64,000 nt of DNA, taken from the NCBI RefSeq assembly GCF_041199995.1, contig NZ_CP165646.1, positions 124,001 through 188,000 on the forward strand, read 5' to 3'. The stretch comes from Leptotrichia sp. HSP-342. Lineage in GTDB: Bacteria; Fusobacteriota; Fusobacteriia; Fusobacteriales; Leptotrichiaceae. Position 1 is the stretch's first letter. Each line of letters starts with the position of its first letter. A program made the position numbers and the translations under genes. This document shows positions 1 to 7,535 of this stretch, in pieces. Under the pieces are notes generated by a model, which searched no databases, was not told the origin of the DNA, and saw nothing but the letters and a program-made list of their open reading frames with translations.

Positions 1-24
1 AGTTTTGTAGAATAGGAGAATTTT

Positions 25-990
25 ATGAAAAAGATTTTAGAAAAAATTGGGAAAGATGAGTTGCTGGAGTATTCACGTTTAGGAGATAGATTTTCTGTTG
101 GGAATTATATTGGAAATAGTAGTAAATTTCATATTTTCACATCAATTAACCCATACGGAAAGTACGAAGGATACAAATTTTTAAAAGATGAAGAATTAAA
201 GAAATTAGGAAGAAAAAAATGGTATTTAGAATTAATGAAGGAAAATATAAAAGAGAGACTTTTCAAAGAGGGAAAAACTGTTATTTTAAGAAAAGATAAT
301 TTTTTTAAACATTTATTTGAATATTTTGTAAAAAATAAAATAAGATTACAAATTTCTTATGATAGAGATTGGAATAATAATGGCTATTTAATTAAAAATT
401 CAGATGAGTTTTTTTGGTTTCATTTTTGTGATGAAGAAGATGAAAACGAAGAAGAAATTATAAGAAAATACGGAGTAAAAATTATAAGAGCAGGAAAAAA
501 CGTTATAAAAGATATTATTGTAGAAGATAGCAAAATTAAAAAAAATAAATTGATAAAAGTTTATGATTTGGACGATGTTTTAGGTGATATTATTTTTCAA
601 GATGATAATCATATTTTAATTTATGAGAAAGATTTGTTTTTTGGCGATTGTAAATTTACAATATTACAAATGTCGGATATTGAAGAAATTAATGATAGAA
701 TGAATTTAATAGAAACAAAAGATATAAATTTAGAAGAAATTTTTCCAAATATTGTAAAAATGAAAATAGAAGAAGTTTTGAAAAAGTGCTTTGAAAATAA
801 AATATTAGTGCATTTTGAGTATGAGAAATCATATTCTGAAAAATTTGGGATAATTGAAAGATTTGATAACAAGAAAATAATTTTAAAAGAAATAGACAAA
901 ATGTCTGGAATTTTTGTTGCTAAATCTGAGATAATAATTGAGGATATTTCGTTTTTATTTGTGAGAAATTGTAAAGTTTTAGGAATTTGA
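25..990 (+). CDS. Hypothetical protein, unknown family
   Basis: I do not recognise this 321-residue protein. It has no signal peptide or membrane segment and is rich in Lys, Glu, Asp, Ile and Phe, so it is probably cytoplasmic. The C-terminal two thirds seem to contain two or three short beta-rich modules with a similar rhythm: a Gly-Ile stretch, a polar turn, then an Ile/Val-rich strand. The last of these is IIIEDISFLF near residue 308. Repeated small barrels are therefore possible, but this is only inference. The ATG follows AGGAG at 14-18 with a normal spacing. A hairpin terminator follows at 1000-1035, so it ends its own transcription unit. Nothing about the neighbours gives a function. 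Confidence 0.8.
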   Translation: MKKILEKIGKDELLEYSRLGDRFSVGNYIGNSSKFHIFTSINPYGKYEGYKFLKDEELKKLGRKKWYLELMKENIKERLFKEGKTVILRKDNFFKHLFEYFVKNKIRLQISYDRDWNNNGYLIKNSDEFFWFHFCDEEDENEEEIIRKYGVKIIRAGKNVIKDIIVEDSKIKKNKLIKVYDLDDVLGDIIFQDDNHILIYEKDLFFGDCKFTILQMSDIEEINDRMNLIETKDINLEEIFPNIVKMKIEEVLKKCFENKILVHFEYEKSYSEKFGIIERFDNKKIILKEIDKMSGIFVAKSEIIIEDISFLFVRNCKVLGI

Positions 991-999
991 AATTTTAAA

Positions 1000-1035
1000 A
1001 AAAGGCTTTGTTCTTTATTGAATGGAGTCTTTTTT
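1000..1035 (+). terminator. Rho-independent terminator after the first gene
   Basis: AAAAGGCT (1000-1007) can pair with AGTCTTTT (1026-1033), with one G-U pair, and a T run follows. It lies 10 bases after the stop codon of the upstream gene. Confidence 0.6.
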
Positions 1036-1068
1036 GATTTTTGTTGTATTTTATATGATTTCAAAAAT

Positions 1069-1107
1069 TTTACAAACATTGTAAACAAATATCAAAAATG
1101 ATATAAT
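1069..1107 (+). promoter_or_regulatory. Promoter of the ABC-F/SIR2 unit, with a dyad over the -35
   Basis: TTGTAA (1079-1084) and TATAAT (1102-1107) are separated by 17 bases, a good sigma-70 type promoter. A dyad TTTACA-AACAT-TGTAAA (1069-1085) overlaps the -35 and could be an operator. No regulator gene that would bind it is evident next to it. Confidence 0.7.
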
Positions 1108-1168
1108 TTAAAAATAAATTTAAATAAAAATAATTTGATAAATAACGGAGAAAAGGAAAGGAAATTTA

Positions 1169-3100
1169 ATGAGTTTAGTTCAGTTTAACAAGGTATATAA
1201 ACAATTTGCGGGGGAATATATTTTGAGAGATGTTAATTTTACGATTGAAGAGAGAGATAAGATTGGGCTTGTGGGGGTAAATGGGGCTGGGAAGTCTACA
1301 ATTATTAGAATGCTTTTGGGGGAAGAGCGGATTGATGGAAATGAGAATAATCTTAATGAGTTTGGGGAAATTGTGAAAAGTGGGGCTACAAAAATTGGGT
1401 ATTTGTCGCAGAATACAGAGTTTTTGGATGAAAAAAATACGATTTACGAGGAAATGATGACTATTTTTGAGGAAGAGAGAAAAATTTGGGACGAGATTCA
1501 GAAGGTTAATATGCTTATGGGAACAGCGAACGAAGATGAAATGGAAAAGCTGATTAACAAGTCTGCTGAACTTTCTTCTATTTACGAGGCAAAAAATGGC
1601 TATGAGATTGAATACAAGATTAAACAGGTGCTTACAGGGCTTGAGCTTACTGGGGAATATGAGAATTTGCTATTGCAGGATTTGAGCGGTGGAGAAAGAA
1701 CACGTGTTTCACTTGCAAAACTGCTTTTGTCTGAACCTGACTTGCTGATTTTAGACGAGCCGACAAACCATCTGGACTTGATTTCGATTGAGTGGCTTGA
1801 GGATTATTTGAAAAAGTATAATAAGGCGTTTTTGCTTGTTTCTCACGATAGAATATTTTTGGATAATGTTTGTACAAAAATTTTTGAATTAGAAAATAAA
1901 AAATTACATAAGTATGATGGCAACTTTTCATCATTTATTCTTCAAAAGGAGATGATTTTGAAGGGAGAAATCAAGCGGTATGAGAAGGAGCAGGAAAAAA
2001 TTAAGAAAATGGAGGAATACATTGACAGATTTCGAGCTGGAATAAAGGCAAGACAGGCGAAAGGACGGCAAAAAATACTGGATAGAATCGAGAGAATGGA
2101 AGATCCTGTATTTAATCCGCAAAGAATGAGGCTAAAATTTGAAGCAGCTAAAATGAGTGGAGAAAATGTGTTGAAAGTTAGAAACTTGTCTAAAAGCTTT
2201 GATGGGAAAAAAGTTTTGAATAATATAAATTTTGAGCTTTTCCGTGGAGAAAGAGTTGGAATTATTGGAAAAAATGGGATTGGGAAATCTACGCTTTTAA
2301 AAATACTTTTGGATAAATTGCCGAAGGATACAGGGGAAATTGAGTTTGGAACAAGGCTAAAAATCGGATATTATGATCAGAATCATCATGAATTTTCGCA
2401 AGAAAATACGATTTTACAGGAAATAAACAATTCACTTGACTTGACGGAAGAATACTTGCGAACACTCGCAGGTGGATTTTTGTTTTCAGGTGACGATGTG
2501 CAGAAAAAAATCAGTATGCTAAGTGGTGGAGAAAGAGTCCGTGTGGCATTTTTGAAACTTTACATGGAAAAAGCCAACTTTCTGATTTTAGACGAACCGA
2601 CAAACCATCTGGATGTTTATTCCATCGAAGTGCTGGAGGACGCCTTGGAGGATTTTGACGGAACAATGCTAGTTGTTTCCCACAACAGACACTTTTTAGA
2701 CACAGTCTGCAACACAATTTACTGCCTTGATGAAAACGGACTTACAAAATTCAAAGGAAATTACGAAGACTACAAAGAAAGCCTAAAAACAGCAAAATCA
2801 GCTTCTCAAGGAACAGACCTTGAAACAAAGGAAGAGAAAAAGCTTTCATATCAGGAGCAGAAGGAACAGTCAAGAAAAATCGCAAAATTGAAACGTGATA
2901 TTGAGAAACTGGAAAAGAAAATGGAAAAAATCACAGAAATGAGAGAAAACTTGAACGCAGAATACGAAAAGGCTGGAAAAGAAAACAATATGGAAAAACT
3001 GATGGAAGTGCAGGAAAAGCTCGACAGGCTGGAAGAAGAAGAGATGGAAAAGATGGAAGAGTGGGATGTGAAGAGTGGGGAGTTGGAGAGTTTGGAGTAG
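1169..3100 (+). CDS. ABC-F family ATP-binding protein (Uup/EttA-like)
   Basis: This soluble protein has two ABC ATPase domains in one chain and no membrane domain, which defines the ABC-F class. Members act on the ribosome (translation factors or antibiotic-resistance proteins) and are not transporters. The first domain has Walker A GVNGAGKST near residues 36-44, LSGGE near 173 and DEPTNHLD near 196. The second has GKNGIGKST near 368, LSGGE near 451 and DEPTNHLD near 474. The linker between the domains (about 245-320) is charged and helical. Residues 560-640 form a long Lys/Glu coiled coil like the Uup C-terminal domain. The length of 643 residues is normal. I cannot say which ABC-F subfamily it is. 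The SIR2 gene begins 14 bases after its stop codon, so the two are probably co-transcribed from the promoter at 1079-1107. Confidence 0.93.
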   Translation: MSLVQFNKVYKQFAGEYILRDVNFTIEERDKIGLVGVNGAGKSTIIRMLLGEERIDGNENNLNEFGEIVKSGATKIGYLSQNTEFLDEKNTIYEEMMTIFEEERKIWDEIQKVNMLMGTANEDEMEKLINKSAELSSIYEAKNGYEIEYKIKQVLTGLELTGEYENLLLQDLSGGERTRVSLAKLLLSEPDLLILDEPTNHLDLISIEWLEDYLKKYNKAFLLVSHDRIFLDNVCTKIFELENKKLHKYDGNFSSFILQKEMILKGEIKRYEKEQEKIKKMEEYIDRFRAGIKARQAKGRQKILDRIERMEDPVFNPQRMRLKFEAAKMSGENVLKVRNLSKSFDGKKVLNNINFELFRGERVGIIGKNGIGKSTLLKILLDKLPKDTGEIEFGTRLKIGYYDQNHHEFSQENTILQEINNSLDLTEEYLRTLAGGFLFSGDDVQKKISMLSGGERVRVAFLKLYMEKANFLILDEPTNHLDVYSIEVLEDALEDFDGTMLVVSHNRHFLDTVCNTIYCLDENGLTKFKGNYEDYKESLKTAKSASQGTDLETKEEKKLSYQEQKEQSRKIAKLKRDIEKLEKKMEKITEMRENLNAEYEKAGKENNMEKLMEVQEKLDRLEEEEMEKMEEWDVKSGELESLE

Positions 3101-3114
3101 AGAAGGGAGAAAAA

Positions 3115-5997
3115 ATGTTAGAACAAGATGTTAGATTTTTAGCTGAAGAATTAGAAAAAGGAAAGTTAGTAGTTTTTGTTGGTGCAGGAGTTTCTAAAAA
3201 TAGTGGATTGCCAGATTGGAAAGAATTAATAAAAGATTATGCAGAATATAGAGGAATAAAAGAATTTACATCAAAACAATTTTTAACTATACCAGAAGAA
3301 GTTTTTGAAAGATATGGTAGTTTAAAATATTATGAAATTGCAGAAAAAAGATTTTCTGGGAAATATGTTCCTAATTCTGTTCACAGAATATTAAAAAAAA
3401 TGAAATTGACTTATATAATTACAACCAATTATGATACATTAATTGAAGATCAAATAGAAAATTTACAAATTGTAAGTAAAGATGAAGATTTACCATACAC
3501 TAATTCTAACAGAATGCTTATAAAAATGCATGGTGATTTTAAAAATAAAAATATAGTTTTGAAAAAAAGTGATTATGATAATTACGAGAAAAATTTTCCA
3601 CTAATTTCAACTCTTATAAAAGGATTATTTACAACAAATACAGTATTATTTATAGGTTATTCATACAATGATACAAATGTACAGCAAATTATGAATTGGA
3701 TAAAAGACATTTTGAAAGAGGAAACTAGGAAAGCATTTCTTGTTGAATTTACAGAAGAAGATGAAAAAGAGGAACAAAATGATGGACATATAAATAGAAT
3801 TTTTTTAAAATTGTTGAATAATAATGACGATGAGAGATTATATGATAATGAAGAAGAAAAGTTCAATAATAAATATGAAAAAACTTTAACAAAATTTCTA
3901 TCAAATATATATAATAAAAAAATAAATGTAATAGGGGAAGAAAGTTTTGAAATCTATAAAAATTTAAATTATTTAACGGAGCACAATTGGAAAAAACTTA
4001 GTAAATATTCTGAAATTTATATAGATAAAGACTGGAAAAAAATTTTAAATATAAGGTTAGAGTTTAAAGATATAGAAAAATATGAAGAGATACTTTTTAA
4101 ATCAAGGATAAAAAAAGTTATTCGAAATATAAATAGAAATGAGAAGGAAATACTTATTCCTTTTTCAGAAAAAGAAATTACTCCTGAGAGAAAAAAGCAA
4201 AAAGAAAATCTGGAAGAATTAATAGGAATAGAAGAAATATTTTTAGAAACAATTTATGATTATGATTACCAAAATTTTCAAAATTTAGTAGAAGAATACA
4301 TAAAAAGTAATAATATTAATAAATATGTAATTGTATATGGATATTTATTTTTTAAAAAAATATATGAAGCAAAAAAAATAATAGAAAGTATGATAAAAGA
4401 AAAAGAAGATTTAAATGATGAAAATGAAAAAATAATTTGGGATAATTTTATATTAACCATTATAAATACAAGAATTGATTATGACATTAGAAAAAATAAA
4501 GAAACGCTTGAAGATAAGTATTTTGGATATTTTAAATCCGAAAATGAACTTTTTAATGAAATATTTAAATATTCAACTTTAGAAGCTATAAATAAGGAAA
4601 TGAACAGATTATTTGATGAGGTAAGAATAGAAAAAAGAGCTTCATATGTGGGGACACCTCCATTAGACCAAGCTATAATTTTGTCAAGAGATTTATTTTA
4701 TTTTTGTTCTTTAAATGGAATATTTGGAAATTCATTTTCTCTTTATTCAGAATTTATGAAAAAATATATTGAAATTTTACTTGTATCATATACTAATAAG
4801 AATGTTGAGCTTAAAAATCAGATGTTTGAAAACAGAAATCTTTTAGAAGAATTTGAATATTTTGATTTTTTTATGATGTTGGAATTAAGTTACAGTGATT
4901 TGAAAAAGTTATTTAATGAATATACGATAAAGGATTTAAAATGCAAAGAAGAAATTTCGGATAGGTTAATTGTACTACTTAAAAATATATTTGATTGGAT
5001 AGAAGAAAATGATAAAGAATTCATGGAAAAAAAGGATGCTTTGGAAAATGTTATATTAATAATTTCAAAATTGGATTTAACAAAAAACCAATTTAAAAAT
5101 CTATTTAATGTAATACTAAATTATAAAAACAACAGTATCTTTTTTGAAGATAATCCTATTTTAGGGATAGTAAATAACTTTAGAATAATAACTTATAAAA
5201 ATTTTAAAAATTTGAATAAAGAGTTTTTTGATAAGGTGTTGGAAAAGATTTTTTCAATTGACAGGAATAGAATAGATGAAAATTTATTAGATTATATCAC
5301 ATACTATTTTAATAAAAAAGAAATGCCAAAAATTTTAAAAAATGATAGAATAGAAAACTTTATTAATAAAAATAATTTAAAAATAAAATGTTATTTTTTA
5401 AGAATAATAGATGAAACATATTTTGAAGAATTAAAGAATGAAATACTAAAAGAAATAAAAAATACTTTAAATATAGAAGTTTATAGTTTTTTATTAAATC
5501 AAAAATTTATAGATTTCATTCCAGAAACAGAAGATAAAATACTGGAAGAATTAGATGAAATATTCCAGAAAAAAGATAGTAATAAAGATTTAAATGTAGA
5601 TAATTTAGTAAATTTGATATCTAAGCAGGAAAATATTTTAGATTTTTTATTAGTATCAGGTTTAAATGATAGATTGCCAATTTCTTTTATAGAAAAATTA
5701 AGTAATTATAAAAATGAGGAATTTTTTAAATCGTTGAAACAATATAAATTAGAGATATTGTGGAAATATATACTGAATCAAGAAAATTTTGATTTTTCTG
5801 AATTTACAGAAAATGAATTAGAAAAATTTTCAAAAACAGGAATAAAAAATCTTTTGAAAAAAAATGATAAAAAACTTATAAAAGTAATTAGAGAGTATGT
5901 TTTTTCCAAAATAAAGAATAATGATAATATCTCAATGAATAATGTTATAGAAGCCTATTTTGAGTGGGAGAGTGAAAAAGTTGAAACTTCAAAGTAA
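3115..5997 (+). CDS. SIR2-domain protein, probable NAD-degrading anti-phage effector
   Basis: The N-terminal 280 residues are a SIR2-like NAD-binding domain. Visible motifs are FVGAGVSKNSGLPDW (21-35), TTNYD (103-107), KMHGD (138-142, the usual catalytic His) and GYSYND (about 181-186). The remaining 680 residues are helical, rich in Lys, Asn, Ile and Glu, without a second domain I know. This layout, SIR2 plus a long helical sensor, is that of defence-associated sirtuins (DSR1/DSR2-like), which destroy NAD when they sense a phage protein. The 960-residue length also fits. The call of defence is inference from architecture. I chose ATG 3115, preceded by AGAAGGGAG; an earlier in-frame GTG at 3061 lies inside the ABC-F gene and lacks a site. 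The base composition is more AT-rich than that of the ABC-F gene, which suggests separate origin. Confidence 0.85.
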   Translation: MLEQDVRFLAEELEKGKLVVFVGAGVSKNSGLPDWKELIKDYAEYRGIKEFTSKQFLTIPEEVFERYGSLKYYEIAEKRFSGKYVPNSVHRILKKMKLTYIITTNYDTLIEDQIENLQIVSKDEDLPYTNSNRMLIKMHGDFKNKNIVLKKSDYDNYEKNFPLISTLIKGLFTTNTVLFIGYSYNDTNVQQIMNWIKDILKEETRKAFLVEFTEEDEKEEQNDGHINRIFLKLLNNNDDERLYDNEEEKFNNKYEKTLTKFLSNIYNKKINVIGEESFEIYKNLNYLTEHNWKKLSKYSEIYIDKDWKKILNIRLEFKDIEKYEEILFKSRIKKVIRNINRNEKEILIPFSEKEITPERKKQKENLEELIGIEEIFLETIYDYDYQNFQNLVEEYIKSNNINKYVIVYGYLFFKKIYEAKKIIESMIKEKEDLNDENEKIIWDNFILTIINTRIDYDIRKNKETLEDKYFGYFKSENELFNEIFKYSTLEAINKEMNRLFDEVRIEKRASYVGTPPLDQAIILSRDLFYFCSLNGIFGNSFSLYSEFMKKYIEILLVSYTNKNVELKNQMFENRNLLEEFEYFDFFMMLELSYSDLKKLFNEYTIKDLKCKEEISDRLIVLLKNIFDWIEENDKEFMEKKDALENVILIISKLDLTKNQFKNLFNVILNYKNNSIFFEDNPILGIVNNFRIITYKNFKNLNKEFFDKVLEKIFSIDRNRIDENLLDYITYYFNKKEMPKILKNDRIENFINKNNLKIKCYFLRIIDETYFEELKNEILKEIKNTLNIEVYSFLLNQKFIDFIPETEDKILEELDEIFQKKDSNKDLNVDNLVNLISKQENILDFLLVSGLNDRLPISFIEKLSNYKNEEFFKSLKQYKLEILWKYILNQENFDFSEFTENELEKFSKTGIKNLLKKNDKKLIKVIREYVFSKIKNNDNISMNNVIEAYFEWESEKVETSK

Positions 5998-6309
5998 AAA
6001 TTCCGTGATGAATTTAGGGGATACAAGTTTTAGAAGGAAAAATTTGTTAGATGACTATAAAGTAATGTTGTAAGGAATTACGGAACAATTGGAAGAATGG
6101 AATATAAATAACAGTTTACAAATGACTTTTTATCAAAAGTGGGTTATATATAAATGAGATTTTCTATAGTGATTACTATTCTTTAAAATTGACAATATAG
6201 AACTCAGTAAACATAGTATTTTGTGTAATGTATTATAAAGAATAAAAAATATAGTAGAAATTCAATTTTTATAGCAGAACAAGTAATTTTATGAAAGCAG
6301 GAAAAGCAA
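5998..6309. other. Intergenic stretch between SIR2 and Fic genes
   Basis: Apart from the broken ORF at 6008-6157 I see no gene, hairpin terminator or clear promoter. A weak GGAAAAG site just before 6310 serves the Fic gene. The stretch is likely debris from a lost gene. Confidence 0.5.
6008..6157 (+). pseudogene. Small decayed ORF after the SIR2 gene
   Basis: A reading frame from ATG 6008 gives 21 residues beginning MNLGDTSFRRKNLLDDYK, hits TAA at 6071-6073, and continues open to TGA at 6155-6157. It reads like the amino end of a larger protein that was inactivated and deleted. I do not recognise the family. It could also be a chance ORF. Confidence 0.35.
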
Positions 6310-6870
6310 ATGGCAAATAATAAATACAGCTGGGAAAACGAAAGTGACAAAATTTTAAAAAGGTTAGTTTTACAAGATGATGAAGAATTTTTGAGTAAAA
6401 AAAGGGCAAAAGAGTTATTTGATAATGGGATATTGAAAAAAATTCAAGTGGGAACTTTTGAAGGATTGAAGGAAATACATCGGTATTGGTTTCAGGAATG
6501 TTATGGAACTGCAGGAAAAATACGAAAACATGATATTCGGAAAGGCGATACTGTGTTTTGTCGTGCGATGTATCTTGAAGATAATTTAAAGACCGTTTCT
6601 AAAATGCCTGAAAATACTTTTGAGGAAATAATTGAGAAATATGTTGAGATGAATATAATGCATCCGTTTTATGAGGGAAATGGAAGAACGACTAGGATTT
6701 GGCTAGATCGGATGTTGATAAAAAGGCTTGGAATGTGTGTAAATTGGCAAAGTATCAGTAGAAATAATTATTTATCAGCAATGAAAAGAAGTGTAGTTAA
6801 TGATTTGGAATTGAAATTTCTTTTGAAGGAGAATTTGACGGAAGATGTGGAAAGCAGAGATTATTCATGA
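6310..6870 (+). CDS. Fic-family AMP-transferase, class III, C-terminus truncated
   Basis: Fic enzymes move AMP (or a related group) from a nucleotide to a target side chain. The catalytic loop HPFYEGNGRTTR is intact at 118-129, with His118 as the expected base and the anion-binding Asn-Gly-Arg present. The sequence closely follows the Neisseria NmFic type along its length: QVGTFEGLKEIHRY, KYVEMNIMHPF and SVVNDLELKFLLKENLT all have direct counterparts there. Class III enzymes hold themselves inactive with a C-terminal helix carrying [S/T]xxxE[G/N]. Here the frame ends at residue 186, just before that helix; the missing helix is encoded in another frame at 6867-6977. The protein as encoded would therefore lack its own inhibitor. 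Class III members are known to modify DNA gyrase and topoisomerase IV; that target is family knowledge, not visible here. Confidence 0.88.
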   Translation: MANNKYSWENESDKILKRLVLQDDEEFLSKKRAKELFDNGILKKIQVGTFEGLKEIHRYWFQECYGTAGKIRKHDIRKGDTVFCRAMYLEDNLKTVSKMPENTFEEIIEKYVEMNIMHPFYEGNGRTTRIWLDRMLIKRLGMCVNWQSISRNNYLSAMKRSVVNDLELKFLLKENLTEDVESRDYS

Positions 6871-6977
6871 ATGGGATTAATCAGTCTTATGAATATGAAA
6901 ATATGAAGAAATATGATGTGAAGGAACTGGAAGTTTCAAATGAATTAGGAAAATTAGCGAATAAAAAAGGAGATTAA
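6867..6977 (+). pseudogene. Detached inhibitory helix of the Fic protein (frameshifted)
   Basis: From ATG 6867, in a different frame and overlapping the Fic stop codon, 36 residues are open. They begin MNGINQSYEYENMKKYD. SYEYEN fits the class III inhibitory motif SxxxE[G/N] and aligns with the SYYYEG segment of NmFic. No good ribosome binding site precedes this ATG, so it is most likely the severed tail of the upstream gene. A one- or two-base indel near 6855-6866 would restore one frame. Confidence 0.75.
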
Positions 6978-6978
6978 A

Positions 6979-7374
6979 ATGGAAAAATTAGTAAGAAGAG
7001 GTGGCGGTGGACATTTTCACGGTGGAGGACATAGCCATTCTCATGGAAGTGGAAGCCATCATTATAGTGGTGGGCATCACAGTGGAGAACATAGTGGCGG
7101 AGAGCATTCGAGCGGTCATTCAGATGGAGAAGGAAATGGAAAATCTAAAAAATCAAGTGACGACGAACAAGAAAATTCATCATCTTTTTGGAGAAGTCAC
7201 GGATCTCATTCAGGAAGTTCAAATCAGAGAAGTTGTGAAAGTATTGTTGACGCTAAGGAAAGACAGGATTGTATTGATAGCAATAATAACGCTGGTAATC
7301 TTGAGGTATTTTTTATTTTTTGTGCTGTCATAGTTTTTGTTTTTTTGAAAATAAAAGATTTTGGAAGAAAATAA
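6979..7374 (+). CDS. His/Gly/Ser-rich tail-anchored membrane protein
   Basis: The 131-residue product has no N-terminal signal. Residues 8-70 are an extreme His/Gly/Ser run with many HSH, GGH and HHS pieces. Residues 71-85 are acidic and Ser-rich. Two Cys (in RSCES and RQDCID) sit near 85 and 98. A single hydrophobic segment (EVFFIFCAVIVFVFLKI) at 109-125 is followed by a few basic residues. This looks like a tail-anchored protein with a histidine-rich cytoplasmic arm that could bind Zn, Ni or Cu. Metal binding is inference from composition. The start is set by AAAAAAGGAG at 6963-6972, and it lies one base after the end of the Fic tail fragment, so it was probably co-transcribed with Fic. I do not recognise the family. 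Confidence 0.7.
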   Translation: MEKLVRRGGGGHFHGGGHSHSHGSGSHHYSGGHHSGEHSGGEHSSGHSDGEGNGKSKKSSDDEQENSSSFWRSHGSHSGSSNQRSCESIVDAKERQDCIDSNNNAGNLEVFFIFCAVIVFVFLKIKDFGRK

Positions 7375-7535
7375 TAAAAAATAATGAGCGTTATATTGGA
7401 CATATTTACATTGAATGATAAAAATAGATTCTGAATTGATAATGTTTAAGATAATGGATAAAATCGTAAATATAACAGCGAGTACAGGAGAAAAGAGAAA
7501 TAATAAGTTGAGATGGCAGGAGTAGAAGATAAAAT

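Noticed and set aside
3061..3114. Upstream GTG start for the SIR2 gene
   Set aside because: It would lie inside the ABC-F gene and add residues without family similarity. ATG 3115 has a good site.
7001..7333. Overlapping plus-strand frame within the His-rich gene
   Set aside because: The frame at 6979 has the ribosome binding site and a coherent membrane segment. The other frame has no site and looks like a by-product of the repeated codons.
7451..7525. A short open frame beginning MDKIVNITAS between the His-rich and Sel1 genes
   Set aside because: It is only 23 codons, has no ribosome binding site and no recognisable features.
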